From Luteibacter sp. UNCMF331Sha3.1 (GTDB lineage Bacteria; Pseudomonadota; Gammaproteobacteria; Xanthomonadales; Rhodanobacteraceae): a stretch of DNA of 64,000 bases. Position numbers and translations under genes: made by a program. Positions 1-8,471 of this stretch are shown here, one piece after another. The stretch is from contig NZ_FOBU01000001.1 in the NCBI RefSeq assembly GCF_900109915.1, positions 244,558 to 308,557 on the forward strand, given 5' to 3'. Every line of letters begins with the position of its first letter. Position 1 is the first letter of the stretch. The notes below the pieces were generated by a model. That model saw only the letters and a list, made by a program, of their open reading frames with translations, had not been told where the DNA came from and searched no databases.

Positions 1-514
1 TGGCGGCAACGGCCGATGCCTTGCGGCCCGTGTCGGGCGCGGGAGCGGCCGCTGCGGCGGTCTTCGCTTTCGGCGCGGGAGCCGGAGCGGGTGCGGCCTT
101 TGTCGGGGCCGCGGGTGTCTTGCTGGCGGACTTGGCAGGTGCCGCCTTCTTCGCGACGGGAGCGGCCTTCACCGGCGCTTTCGTCGCGACCTTCGGCGCT
201 TCCTTCTTGGCGGCGGCGACCTTCTTCGCCGGAGCGGCCTTCACGGGAGCCTCCCTGGCCGGCGCCTTCTTCGCAGGTGCCTTGGTGGCCGGCTTCGCCG
301 CGGCCTTCTTCGCCGCCGGTGTAGCGACCTTCTTCGGCGCGGGCTTCGCCGCCGTCTTCGTGGCGGATTTCACCGCCGCGCGCACGGCCGTCTTCGCCGG
401 CGCCTTCGTTGCCTTTGCCCCGGCCACGACCGTCCCTGTCTTTTTCACGTCGCCTGCCCCGCCCTTCTTGGCGGTACTTCTGGCGGCTGCGGAACTACGA
501 GCGTTTTTCGCCAT
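1..514 (-). CDS. Lys/Ala/Pro-rich low-complexity protein, partial (C-terminus outside window)
   Basis: Reading starts at ATG 514..512 (MAKNARSS...) and stays open to the window edge for 171 codons, so the 3' end is missing. The visible part is almost entirely Lys, Ala, Pro, Val and Thr in AKK, APAKK and KAAP steps, like histone H1-like or AlgP-like nucleoid proteins. In Xanthomonads a similar Ala/Lys-rich head precedes the zinc-finger domain of DksA/TraR-family proteins, so a DksA-like regulator with a basic N-terminal extension is an equally good possibility; the deciding C-terminus is not visible. A GAGGTGAAGG ribosome binding site lies just before the ATG, and a good promoter lies upstream. 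Binding to nucleic acid is inferred from charge only. Confidence 0.75.
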   Translation of the reverse strand, partial: MAKNARSSAAARSTAKKGGAGDVKKTGTVVAGAKATKAPAKTAVRAAVKSATKTAAKPAPKKVATPAAKKAAAKPATKAPAKKAPAREAPVKAAPAKKVAAAKKEAPKVATKAPVKAAPVAKKAAPAKSASKTPAAPTKAAPAPAPAPKAKTAAAAAPAPDTGRKASAVAA

Positions 515-546
515 ATCCTTCACCTCGGTAGCCGTGGCGGCGGGGT

Positions 547-575
547 GTTATAGCCCAGATGCGTTACCCCAGCAA
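547..575 (-). promoter_or_regulatory. Sigma70-type promoter for the Lys/Ala-rich gene
   Basis: On the minus strand TTGCTG (575..570) is followed after exactly 17 nt by TATAAC (552..547), a good match to -35 and -10 consensus. It would start transcription near 540, about 25 nt upstream of the ATG at 514. Placement in the divergent gap with yidD fits. Confidence 0.6.
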
Positions 576-629
576 CCTATCTTCTGGGATACTGTCCATT
601 GGCCTACGCCGGTCGACACCGGACCCACA

Positions 630-890
630 GTGACCCGCCTCCTCCTATTCCTGTTGTCCTTCTACAAACGGTGGCTGAGCCCGATGCTGGGCGCTCGCTG
701 CCGCTTCCATCCATCCTGTTCCGATTATGCACGCGTTGCCATAGCGCGTTTCGGTCCCTTGCGTGGCGGCACCCTGGGTGCCTGGCGCATCCTGCGCTGC
801 CAGCCGCTTTGCGAAGGCGGCCACGACCCCGTCCCCGAGCAATTCATCCTGCGCCGCTGCGGCGCACAAGGAGCAAACACCCATGACTGA
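630..890 (+). CDS. yidD: Membrane protein insertion efficiency factor YidD
   Basis: An 86-residue protein beginning at GTG 630. The family signature is plain: a short hydrophobic N-terminus ([15 protein letters not shown]), then [12 protein letters not shown], followed by [12 protein letters not shown] and GGHDPVP. YidD is a small inner-membrane-associated protein that helps YidC-dependent insertion of membrane proteins. It usually sits between rnpA and yidC; here it instead overlaps pyrC by 8 nt and probably shares its transcript. The frame is open far upstream (from 21), but that stretch is antisense to the Lys/Ala-rich gene, so GTG 630 is chosen from family length. Confidence 0.9.
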   Translation: MTRLLLFLLSFYKRWLSPMLGARCRFHPSCSDYARVAIARFGPLRGGTLGAWRILRCQPLCEGGHDPVPEQFILRRCGAQGANTHD

Positions 891-2223
891 TGCCTGGCTC
901 ATCAAGAACGCCGAACTCGTGAACGAAGGCAAGCGCTTCCATGCCGACCTCCGCATCCGTGACGGAAAAATCGCAACCATCGCTACCGGCCTGGAAAGAG
1001 AACGTGACGAACAGGTGATCGACGCGACCGGCCTGTGGCTGCTGCCGGGGATGATCGACGACCAGGTGCACTTCCGCGAGCCCGGCCTCACGCAGAAGGC
1101 CGACATCGCGCATGAATCCCGCGCCTGCGCCGCCGGCGGCATCACCAGCTTCATGGAGATGCCGAACACGAAGCCGCCCGCGCTCGACCGCGAGTCGCTC
1201 GAGAACAAGTACAGCATCGCCGCCGGCTCGTCGGCCGTGAATTACGCGTTCTACATGGGCGCCAGTAACGACAACCTGGAGGCGATCCGCGCGCTCGATC
1301 CGAAGGCGGCGCCCGGCGTGAAGGTGTTCATGGGCGCCTCCACCGGCAACATGCTCGTCGACAACCCGGAAACGCTCGACGGCATCTTCCGCGACACGCC
1401 GGTGCCGATCATCACGCACTGCGAAGACACGCCGATGATCGACGCGAACCACGAGAAGGCCCGCGAGAAGTACGGCGAGGACATCCCGGCGTGGGAGCAC
1501 CCGCACATCCGCTCGCGCGAGGCCTGCATCAAGTCGACCCGTCTCGCGATCTCGCTGGCGAAGAAGCACGACACGCGCCTGCACGTGCTGCACATCTCCA
1601 CCGCGGACGAGCTCGCCCTGTTCGAGCCCGGCCCGATCGAGGGCAAGCGGATCACGGCCGAGACCTGCGTGCACTTCCTGCACTTCGGCGGCAAGGCCGA
1701 CTACGACGAGAAGGGTTTCCTCATCAAGTGCAACCCGGCGATCAAGGACGAGGCCGACCGCGAGGCGATCACGAAGGCGCTGGCCGAAGGTCGCCTCGAC
1801 GTGCTCGCCACCGACCACGCGCCGCACCTGCTCGAGGAGAAAGCGCAGAAATACGACAAGGCGCCATCCGGCCTGCCGCTGGTGCAGTTCGCCCTCCAGG
1901 CGGCCCTGCAGCGGGTGACCGAGGGCAAGCTCACGCTGGAGCGCATCGTGGAGACCGTCTGCCACAACCCCGCGAAACTGTTCGACGTCGAGAACCGCGG
2001 TTTCCTGCGCGAGGGTTACGCGGCCGACCTCGTGCTGGTGGATCCGAACACGCCGCATACCGTGACGCGCGAGGAAGTGCTCTCCAAGTGCGGCTGGTCG
2101 CCGTTCGAGGGTTACACGTTCAGCAGCAGCATCGCCTCGACGTTCGTTAACGGGCAGCGCGTTTTCGACGGAAAGACGGTGGACGGCACGGTCCGCGGCC
2201 AGCGCCTGACCTTCGATCGATGA
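883..2223 (+). CDS. pyrC: Dihydroorotase, class I
   Basis: A 446-residue amidohydrolase catalysing reversible cyclisation of carbamoyl-aspartate to dihydroorotate in pyrimidine synthesis. ATG 883 is preceded by AAGGAG (868-873). Family motifs are present: [13 protein letters not shown] near residue 55, [14 protein letters not shown] with the candidate carbamylated lysine, THCED, HVLHIST and ATDHAPH. The first histidine of the usual HxH metal motif is Gln (QVH), as I recall from Xanthomonad and Bacteroidetes homologues, so it appears to be a lineage trait rather than inactivation. The start overlaps yidD and the TGA overlaps the M23 gene by 4 nt (ATGA), suggesting translational coupling. Confidence 0.93.
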   Translation: MTDAWLIKNAELVNEGKRFHADLRIRDGKIATIATGLERERDEQVIDATGLWLLPGMIDDQVHFREPGLTQKADIAHESRACAAGGITSFMEMPNTKPPALDRESLENKYSIAAGSSAVNYAFYMGASNDNLEAIRALDPKAAPGVKVFMGASTGNMLVDNPETLDGIFRDTPVPIITHCEDTPMIDANHEKAREKYGEDIPAWEHPHIRSREACIKSTRLAISLAKKHDTRLHVLHISTADELALFEPGPIEGKRITAETCVHFLHFGGKADYDEKGFLIKCNPAIKDEADREAITKALAEGRLDVLATDHAPHLLEEKAQKYDKAPSGLPLVQFALQAALQRVTEGKLTLERIVETVCHNPAKLFDVENRGFLREGYAADLVLVDPNTPHTVTREEVLSKCGWSPFEGYTFSSSIASTFVNGQRVFDGKTVDGTVRGQRLTFDR

Positions 2224-3011
2224 GACGAATCGTAGCGGCGTTCGCCGCAGCGTCGATCGGCACGGCGGCCCTCGCCGCCGTGCCCGACCTTCCCACCCGC
2301 GTGTCGCAAGGCGCCCTCGTGATCGGACACGTCGCGCCCGGCACGCGGGTCGCCGTGGCCGGCAAGCCCGTGCACGTCGGGGACGATGGCGTCTTCGTCT
2401 TCGGCGTCGGTCGCGACGAGCAGGGTCCGGTGGCCGTGACACTCGGTGCCACGACGCGCAGCGTGTCGGTCGTGCCACGCGACTGGCCTATCGAACGCGT
2501 GGAAGGCGTGCCGCCGAAGACCGTGAACCCGCCGCCCGCGATCGCCGCGCGCATCGAGCGCGAGCAGGCGGCCGTGGTGGCGGCGCGCAACCGCGACGAT
2601 GCGCGCGACGATTTCATCCACGGTTTCGTCTGGCCTGTCACAGGCCGCATCAGCGGCCGCTTCGGCAATCAGCGCATCTACAACGGCGACCCGAAGGCGC
2701 CGCATTCGGGCATGGATATCGCGGTCCCGGAGGGCACGCCGGTGAAGGCGCCGGCGTCGGGCATCGTCACGTTCGCCAATCCGGATTTGTACCTGACCGG
2801 CGGCACGGTGCTGCTCGACCACGGCTTCGGTCTGTCGTCGAATTTCCTGCACCTGTCGCGTATCGACGTGAAAGTCGGAGAGCGCGTGGCGCAGGGCCAG
2901 GTGATCGGCGCGGCCGGAAAGACGGGCCGCGCCACCGGGCCGCACGTGCACTGGGGCTTCAACTGGTTCGGCGTGCGGCTGGATCCACTGCTGTTGCCGG
3001 GAATCCGGTAG
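2220..3011 (+). CDS. M23 family metallopeptidase (LytM/NlpD-like), secreted
   Basis: 263 residues with an N-terminal signal peptide ([19 protein letters not shown]). The C-terminal half is an M23 domain with HSGMD as the first zinc motif and HVHW as the second, plus the family stretches GTPVKAPASG and GKTGRATGPH. M23 enzymes cut peptidoglycan cross-links in the periplasm, or act as amidase activators when residues are lost; here the zinc ligands look intact, so an active endopeptidase is likely. The start overlaps the pyrC stop (ATGA), and the gene is followed by a REP-type palindrome facing folE2. Confidence 0.9.
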   Translation: MRRIVAAFAAASIGTAALAAVPDLPTRVSQGALVIGHVAPGTRVAVAGKPVHVGDDGVFVFGVGRDEQGPVAVTLGATTRSVSVVPRDWPIERVEGVPPKTVNPPPAIAARIEREQAAVVAARNRDDARDDFIHGFVWPVTGRISGRFGNQRIYNGDPKAPHSGMDIAVPEGTPVKAPASGIVTFANPDLYLTGGTVLLDHGFGLSSNFLHLSRIDVKVGERVAQGQVIGAAGKTGRATGPHVHWGFNWFGVRLDPLLLPGIR

Positions 3012-3023
3012 GCACTGTCGCTA

Positions 3024-3117
3024 GCACCCATCGCCAGCAGGCTGGCTCCCACCAGAACACCGTCGGCCGACTGGCCTCCACCTACCCGGTGGGAGCCAGC
3101 CTGCTGGCGATGGGTGC
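3024..3117. repeat. REP-like inverted repeat, 30-bp arms
   Basis: Two exactly complementary 30-bp arms, 3024..3053 and 3088..3117, separated by 34 bp. The outward-facing form (GCACCC...CCCACC then GGTGGG...GGGTGC) is the reverse arrangement of the copy at 57448. It lies between convergent M23 and folE2 genes. Confidence 0.9.
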
Positions 3118-3133
3118 CGCCGGAACGTATCTT

Positions 3134-4060
3134 CTAGCGCTGCACTTTCGAAGCGAACGCCACCGCGTCGTGCGGATGCAGGCTTTCGTGATGGGCGACG
3201 CGCAGATGGAAATCCGCGATCGTCGCATCGTCCGACAGCGCCTTCTGGATACGACGCGCGGCGTCTTCGCAGAACATCAGGTTCTGGCCGTTCGCCAGGG
3301 CGAAGGCCTGCTCGTCCGCGCGCTTGACCGCGGTCTGCACGGGCGTGCCGAGTGCGCCTTCCACGTTGTCGATCATGCCGATCAGGTTGAACACACCCTC
3401 GCCCATCGGCTTGACCCGGATCGTGGCGGTGCTGCGCTGCGCGTGCGGCGTGGCGACGATGCCCTTCTCCGTGCCCAGCCAGGCGAGGATCGTGTCGCGA
3501 TCGAGCGGCTGGTCGGCCGTGAACGTCTTCGCGAAGTTGTCCTGGATCAGCTGGCGCGACAGCGCCGCCGACGCCGGACAGGTCGACGAATAGACCACGT
3601 CGGTGGTGATCTGCACGCAGAAGTCCGTGCCGCTGAGCGTGGCGTCGATGGTGATCGGGTACGCGCGCCAGCCGCTGTTGTCGCTGCGCAGCGAACGGCG
3701 TCGCACGAGATGCTCGAAGCCGATCGTAATGCGCGCGTGGTCCGACAGGCCATCGTGCGAACTAAGGAACGACGCCAGCAGATCGCGGATGCCGCCCACC
3801 GTCAACGGACCGGCCGACAGCGCGTCCGAGACCAGCAGGTAGAGGCGCGACATGTGGATGCCGCGGGCTTCCGGTTTCGTGAGATTGACGAAGGCGCCCA
3901 CCCGGGCGCCCGTGGAGCGCACATCGCCGTCGCCGGCATCGAACGCCACCGGCATTTCCATGCCATCCATGCCGACCCAGTCGAGCGTGCCGATGGCCAG
4001 TGCGTGTTCCTGCGACGCCACATCGGGCAACAGGCGGGTGGGGGAATCGTGGATATACAT
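3134..4060 (-). CDS. folE2: GTP cyclohydrolase I type B (FolE2)
   Basis: 308 residues matching GTP cyclohydrolase IB, which converts GTP to 7,8-dihydroneopterin triphosphate for folate. The diagnostic catalytic segment STCPASAALSRQ carries Cys161, and GIVATPHAQRS and YPITIDATL are also family-typical. Unlike FolE, this enzyme can use metals other than zinc and is often zinc-regulated; no Zur box was recognised here. ATG 4060 gives full family length. The nearest minus-strand neighbour upstream starts about 100 bp away, so the gene may have its own promoter. Confidence 0.93.
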   Translation of the reverse strand: MYIHDSPTRLLPDVASQEHALAIGTLDWVGMDGMEMPVAFDAGDGDVRSTGARVGAFVNLTKPEARGIHMSRLYLLVSDALSAGPLTVGGIRDLLASFLSSHDGLSDHARITIGFEHLVRRRSLRSDNSGWRAYPITIDATLSGTDFCVQITTDVVYSSTCPASAALSRQLIQDNFAKTFTADQPLDRDTILAWLGTEKGIVATPHAQRSTATIRVKPMGEGVFNLIGMIDNVEGALGTPVQTAVKRADEQAFALANGQNLMFCEDAARRIQKALSDDATIADFHLRVAHHESLHPHDAVAFASKVQR

Positions 4061-4156
4061 GGGGAGGATCCTGGGCCGAGCCGTCTTGCGGCTTACTGAG
4101 AATCAGATGGGGTTCCGGGCGAGGGCCTCAATGGGCCGTCGCGGGAAACGATCCGT

Positions 4157-4993
4157 TCAGGTGAAACGCCCCGCGTGCCGTGCGGCGAGCCACGCGCGGA
4201 TGGCCGTGGCGGGGCCGGTGCGCGACTGGCGCCGGTGCAGCTCGGCGAAGGGTTCGCTCGCGCGCGCGGCCGCCCGCGCCGTCGACAGCGCCGTACGCCC
4301 TTCCATGCCGCGGAATGTGCTGAGGGGCTCGCCGAGCGCCAGCGCCTCGCGCAGTGCCGTCGCGAGCTCGCCGAGCTGCGCCCGCAGCGCCTCGCGACGG
4401 GCCGGCGTGTCGTCCTTGAGGTGGCCACGCGAGAGTCCATGCCGGGCAAGCCGCGACATGGGCAGCGGCAGCCGCTCGCGCTCGGCGTCGAGTTCGAGAC
4501 GGGACAGCGCGAACACGAGGTGTGACAGGGCGGCGATACGCGACGCGGATTCCGCCGGCGCCGCCGGCCCGAACCACCAGGCGGTCTCGAGCGCGGCCAG
4601 CGCGCCGTGCAGCCCGCGCGCGGCGGTGACCTGCGCGGCGAAGTCCGACGAGGTGCCCTGCTCCAGCTGCGCCATCGCCGCGAGCACGGGGGCGAGCCAC
4701 AGACCGGCCGGTATCTCCTTCGCGCGCGGGCTGGCGAAAAGCAGCTTGGTGAGCGGGTGCCGGCCACCGCTGGCGGCCGCGCCGGCAAGCTCTTCGGCCC
4801 ACCATTGCAGCTTCGCCGCGGCCACCTGCGGCTCGCGGATCCCGTACGCCGCGGAGATCAGTTCCTGCTCCAGCGCCGCCAGCGCGACCCGTTCGTCACG
4901 AGAGGTCTCGTCGACGAAGCCCAGCGCGATGCGCTGCTGCGGCTGCACGGCGAGCCATTTGTCCACGAAGTTCTGGATCGCGCCGTCGCTCAC
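4157..4993 (-). CDS. Squalene/phytoene synthase family protein
   Basis: 278 residues starting at GTG 4993, with AAGGAG upstream and a 4-nt overlap (GTGA) with the preceding phosphatase stop. The N-terminal half has family-like features: FVDET.RDERVALAALEQEL, then AYGIREPQVAAAKLQWWAEEL, resembling the helix before the first Asp-rich motif of SQS/PSY proteins. A clean DxxxD pair is not obvious, so catalytic capacity is uncertain and a divergent or non-catalytic member is possible. It is the last gene of a unit with the phosphatase, ubiG and amidohydrolase genes; no other terpenoid gene is near. Confidence 0.6.
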   Translation of the reverse strand: MSDGAIQNFVDKWLAVQPQQRIALGFVDETSRDERVALAALEQELISAAYGIREPQVAAAKLQWWAEELAGAAASGGRHPLTKLLFASPRAKEIPAGLWLAPVLAAMAQLEQGTSSDFAAQVTAARGLHGALAALETAWWFGPAAPAESASRIAALSHLVFALSRLELDAERERLPLPMSRLARHGLSRGHLKDDTPARREALRAQLGELATALREALALGEPLSTFRGMEGRTALSTARAAARASEPFAELHRRQSRTGPATAIRAWLAARHAGRFT

Positions 4994-5670
4994 GCCGCGA
5001 CCTCCTTCAGGCCGAGCAGCGCGCCGAGCGCGTCGACGTCGTCGACCACCGCATCGGCACCCCAGGCGTCGGGATCGCCGCCATCGAGGTAACCCCAGCG
5101 CACCGCCACGGTGAACAGGCCCGCGGCGTTGCCGGCGAGCACGTCGCGCCGGTCGTCGCCCACGAACACCGAGCGGGCGGGATCGCAGCCGGCGACCGCG
5201 CAGGCATGCAGCACGGGGGCGGGATCGGGTTTGCGCATCGGCAGCGTGTCGCCCGAAACCACCGCGGCCGGTTTCCAGTGCGGCATGGCCTTCGGTAGCA
5301 GCGCGTCCGTGAGGAACCCCGGCTTGTTCGTGACGATGCCCCAGCGCATGTCCGCCGCCCCGATCGCGACGAGCATCGCGTCGATGCCGGCGAAACCGGC
5401 GGTATGGCTCGCCATGTCGGCTTCGTAGACCGCGAGGAATCGCGGCACGAGCGCCAGGATGCCCGCCTCGTCCGCCGAGGGGAACGCCACGCCGAGCATG
5501 GCGCGCGAGCCGCGCGAGACGACCTCGCGCACGCGATCGAACGGCGGCGCGTCGACACCCTGCTCCCTGCACACGACGACCAGCGCGGCGTAGAGGTCGC
5601 GCGCGCTGTCGATCAGCGTGCCGTCGAGGTCGAAGAACACGCCCTCGGGTCGAAACGGCAGCGCGTTCAT
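4990..5670 (-). CDS. HAD-family phosphatase, MupP/Gph type
   Basis: 226 residues with all four HAD motifs: FDLDGTLIDS (Asp14, Asp16), VTNKPG, KPDPAPV and GDDRRD, so it is expected to be an active sugar-phosphate phosphatase. Similarity alone would suggest phosphoglycolate phosphatase (Gph). The context amidohydrolase-ubiG-HAD matches, as I recall it, the Pseudomonas locus where the HAD gene is MupP, the N-acetylmuramate 6-phosphate phosphatase of peptidoglycan recycling; that is the better guess. It overlaps ubiG by 4 nt upstream and the SQS/PSY-family gene by 4 nt downstream. Confidence 0.85.
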   Translation of the reverse strand: MNALPFRPEGVFFDLDGTLIDSARDLYAALVVVCREQGVDAPPFDRVREVVSRGSRAMLGVAFPSADEAGILALVPRFLAVYEADMASHTAGFAGIDAMLVAIGAADMRWGIVTNKPGFLTDALLPKAMPHWKPAAVVSGDTLPMRKPDPAPVLHACAVAGCDPARSVFVGDDRRDVLAGNAAGLFTVAVRWGYLDGGDPDAWGADAVVDDVDALGALLGLKEVAA

Positions 5671-6371
5671 CCCGCTTTCCTCGCCGCGAGCACGTAGTTC
5701 ACCGCCGTATGCCGCGACAGGCTCGCGTTGCGCGTGAGCGGGTTGTACGCGAGGCCCTGGATGTCTTCGAGCTCCAGGTCGAAGCGGCGCAGCATCGCGG
5801 CGACCTCCGACGGTTTCAGGAACTGCGCGTAGTGATGCGTGCCGCGCGGCAGCAGGCGCATGAGGTACTCCGCGCCCACGATCGCCGCGCCGAACGCCGC
5901 GGGCGTCCGGTTGAGCGTGGACAGGAACACCTGGCCGCCCGGCTTCACCATCGCCGCGAGGTCGCGCACGATCGCGACCGGATCGGGCACGTGCTCGATC
6001 ATCTCCATGCAGCAGACAGCGTCGAACGAAGCCGGCTCGGCCTCTGCGAGTTCCGTCGACGACTGCACGCGGTAATCGACCTGCAGGTTCGATTCGAACA
6101 GGTGGAGTTTCGCGATCTGGATGAGTTTTTCACCCAGGTCGATGGCGGTGACGCTGGCGCCGGCACGCGCGAGGGCTTCGCTCAGCAGGCCGCCGCCGCA
6201 GCCGATGTCGGCCACCTTCGCGCCGCGCAGGTCGACGCGACCCGCGACGTACGCGGCACGTACGGGATTGAGGTCGTGCAGCGGACGGGACTCGCCGTCG
6301 GGATCCCACCAGCGGGCGGCGAGCTTCTCGAAACGCGCGATCTCTTCCGCGCTGACGTTGGCGTTCTGCAT
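5667..6371 (-). CDS. ubiG: Ubiquinone biosynthesis O-methyltransferase UbiG
   Basis: 234 residues, class I SAM-dependent methyltransferase responsible for both O-methylations in ubiquinone synthesis. The N-terminus FEKLAARWWDPDGESRPLHDLNPVR is characteristic of UbiG, followed by the SAM motif DIGCGGGLLSEALA, then CMEMIEHVPDP and a C-terminal NPLTRNASLSRHTAVNYVLAA block. Length matches the family (about 235-240). It begins 3 bp after the upstream amidohydrolase stop and overlaps the phosphatase by 4 nt. Confidence 0.95.
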   Translation of the reverse strand: MQNANVSAEEIARFEKLAARWWDPDGESRPLHDLNPVRAAYVAGRVDLRGAKVADIGCGGGLLSEALARAGASVTAIDLGEKLIQIAKLHLFESNLQVDYRVQSSTELAEAEPASFDAVCCMEMIEHVPDPVAIVRDLAAMVKPGGQVFLSTLNRTPAAFGAAIVGAEYLMRLLPRGTHHYAQFLKPSEVAAMLRRFDLELEDIQGLAYNPLTRNASLSRHTAVNYVLAARKAG

Positions 6372-6374
6372 GAT

Positions 6375-7709
6375 TCAGCCCTTGTTCTCGGAAATGCGCT
6401 CGCGCCAGGCGCGTGCTTTGGCGCGGATAGCGGCGGTGTCGATGCCGACCAGTTCGCCCGCGGCGAGCTTGCGCGCGCCGTCGATCCACACGTCGCTGAC
6501 CTGGTGGCGTCCCGTGGCGTACACGAGCTGCGAGGCCACGTGATAGAGCGGCTGCGTTTCCAGCGCGTCGAGGCGCACGGCGACGAGGTCGGCGCGCTTG
6601 CCCGTCTCGATCGAGCCGATGCGGTCGCCCAGGCCAATCGCCTTAGCGCCGTTCAACGTGGCGGCGCGCAGCGCATAGGCCGCGTCGAACGCGGCGGCGT
6701 CACCCGCGACCGCCTTCGCCAGCAGCGCCGCGGTGCGCATCTCGCCGAACATGTCGAGGTCGTTATTGGACGCGCAGCCGTCGGTGCCGATGCAGACGTT
6801 CACACCCGCGGCGCGCAGCTTCTCCGCCGGGCAGAACCCCGATGCCAGCTTGAGGTTCGATTCCGGGCAATGCACCACCGACGCGCCGGCCGCGGCGCAT
6901 GCCGCGATCTCGTCGTCGGTCAGCTGGGTCATGTGCACCGCCACGAGGCGATCGGTGACCAGGCCGAGCTTCTGCAGGCGCTCGAACGGGCGCACCCCGT
7001 CCTTCGCCACGCCCTCCTCCACCTCGTGCGCCGTCTCGTGCGTGTGCAGGTGGATGGGGATGTCGAGCTCCGCGGCGAGATCGCGGATGCGCACGAAATT
7101 GTCGTCCGACACGGTGTACGGCGCGTGCGGCACGAACGCGGTCGTGAGCAGCGGCTCGCCGCGCAGCGACGCGTGCACCTCGAGCGCGCGGCTGAAGTAC
7201 TCGTCGGACGTCTGCGCCCAGGCCGTCGGGAAATCGATCACCGGCAGGCCGATCACGGCGCGGAAGCCCATCGTGCGGTACGTCGCCGCGATGACGTCGG
7301 GGAAGAAGTAGTTTTCGTTGGCGCAGGTGGTGCCGCCGCGGATCATCTCGGCGACCGCCAGCTCGACGCCGTCGCGGATGAAGTCGGGCCCCATGACGCG
7401 GCCTTCGGCCGGCCAGATGTGCTCCTGCAGCCAGGTCATCAGCGGCAGGTCGTCCGCGAGGCCGCGCAGCAGCGTCATCGGGTTATGCGTATGGGCGTTG
7501 ATCAGGCCCGGGATGACGGCGTGCTCGGGCAGCGTCACGCGCTCGCGCGGCGCATAAGCGGCCTGCGCGTCGGCGATCGGGAGCACGGCGACGATCTGGC
7601 CGTCCTGCACGGCCACGGCATGGTCGTCCAGCACGACGGCATGCGGCTCGACGGGAACGACCCAGCGGGCTTCGACGAGGAGATCGATCGGAACGGGGCT
7701 TTCGCTCAT
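6375..7709 (-). CDS. TRZ/ATZ family amidohydrolase (5-methylthioadenosine/S-adenosylhomocysteine deaminase-like)
   Basis: 444 residues. Motifs of the MtaD/TrzN-like amidohydrolases are in order: LINAHTHNPMTLLRG (first metal HxH), HLHTHET, MTQL, HCPESNLKLASG and GTDGCASNNDLDM. Members deaminate adenosine-type thioethers such as 5'-methylthioadenosine or S-adenosylhomocysteine; a salvage role beside the SAM-using UbiG is plausible, but the substrate cannot be told from sequence. First gene of the minus-strand unit ending in the SQS/PSY-like gene. ATG 7709 is the first start consistent with family length. Confidence 0.85.
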   Translation of the reverse strand: MSESPVPIDLLVEARWVVPVEPHAVVLDDHAVAVQDGQIVAVLPIADAQAAYAPRERVTLPEHAVIPGLINAHTHNPMTLLRGLADDLPLMTWLQEHIWPAEGRVMGPDFIRDGVELAVAEMIRGGTTCANENYFFPDVIAATYRTMGFRAVIGLPVIDFPTAWAQTSDEYFSRALEVHASLRGEPLLTTAFVPHAPYTVSDDNFVRIRDLAAELDIPIHLHTHETAHEVEEGVAKDGVRPFERLQKLGLVTDRLVAVHMTQLTDDEIAACAAAGASVVHCPESNLKLASGFCPAEKLRAAGVNVCIGTDGCASNNDLDMFGEMRTAALLAKAVAGDAAAFDAAYALRAATLNGAKAIGLGDRIGSIETGKRADLVAVRLDALETQPLYHVASQLVYATGRHQVSDVWIDGARKLAAGELVGIDTAAIRAKARAWRERISENKG

Positions 7710-7735
7710 GGGGGCCTCGGTGGGGTAGCGGGAGC

Positions 7736-7775
7736 CTCATACAAGAACGGCACGGCGCCTTGGGCTGCCGTGCCG
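7736..7775 (-). terminator. Likely terminator downstream of efp
   Basis: Nine-bp arms CGGCACGGC (7748-7756) and GCCGTGCCG (7767-7775) form a hairpin; on the minus strand it is followed by TTCTTGTATG. It lies between efp and the amidohydrolase gene. The U-run is imperfect, so readthrough is possible. Confidence 0.55.
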
Positions 7776-7801
7776 CTCCTGACATCAGAACGCCTGAGAT
7801 C

Positions 7802-8383
7802 TTACTTGACGCGGCTGTCGTACTCGCCGGTGCGGGTATCGACCTTGATCACTTCGTCCTGGTTGACGAAGAGCGGCACGCGTACGACGGCACCGGTCTC
7901 GAGCGTGGCCGGCTTGCCGCCGCCACCCGAGGTGTCGCCACGAACGCCCGGATCCGTCTCGACGATCTTCAGCTCGACGAACTTCGGCGCCTGCACGGCG
8001 ATGATCTGGGTCTCGTTGAAGAGCGTGATCTGGCAGAGCTCGTCGCCCTTGAGCCACTTCCAGGTGTCGCCCATGGCGGCCAGGTTGGCGCGGTACTGCT
8101 CGAACGTCTCGGAATGCATGAAGACCCACTCGCGGTCGTCGCCCGTGCCCTCGATGTACGAGAAGCTGGCGTCGGTGTCGACGGCGTTGGCCTCTTCGTA
8201 CGAATCGCTCGACTTCAGCGTGAGCTCCGTCGTGCGGCCGTCCTTCAGGTTGCGCACGCGAATGCGCGTGAAGGCCTGGCCCTTGCCCGGCTTGACGAAT
8301 TCGGCTTCGGTGATGACCCAGGGATCGCCGTTGTGAAGGATCTTCTTGCCCGTTTTGACGTCATTGAGGCCAAGGGTCGCCAT
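7802..8383 (-). CDS. efp: Elongation factor P
   Basis: 193 residues. EF-P binds the ribosome between P and E sites and relieves stalling at consecutive prolines. The domain I loop VKPGKGQAF carries Lys34, the site for beta-lysylation in the EpmA/EpmB branch; the Arg32 form found in EarP-type bacteria is absent. This agrees with the divergently placed epmB. The tail [27 protein letters not shown] is typical of domain III. A short gap of under 90 bp is shared with epmB, suggesting facing promoters. Confidence 0.97.
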   Translation of the reverse strand: MATLGLNDVKTGKKILHNGDPWVITEAEFVKPGKGQAFTRIRVRNLKDGRTTELTLKSSDSYEEANAVDTDASFSYIEGTGDDREWVFMHSETFEQYRANLAAMGDTWKWLKGDELCQITLFNETQIIAVQAPKFVELKIVETDPGVRGDTSGGGGKPATLETGAVVRVPLFVNQDEVIKVDTRTGEYDSRVK

Positions 8384-8401
8384 GCGCTTTCTGCTCCAGA
8401 G

Positions 8402-8430
8402 TTAAATCCGCCCCGACGGGCAGCTAAAAT
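8402..8430 (+). promoter_or_regulatory. Possible promoter of epmB
   Basis: TTAAAT (8402-8407) and TAAAAT (8425-8430) are separated by 17 nt in the efp-epmB gap. The -10 is good and the -35 poor, so this is a weak prediction. Confidence 0.35.
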
Positions 8431-8471
8431 GATGTCGTCACGGGCCTTCAATGCCCGATCCAAGGCCGCCA

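Noticed and set aside
5709-8336. An 875-codon plus-strand frame
   Set aside because: Antisense to ubiG, the amidohydrolase and efp, all with strong motifs; its product is low-complexity.
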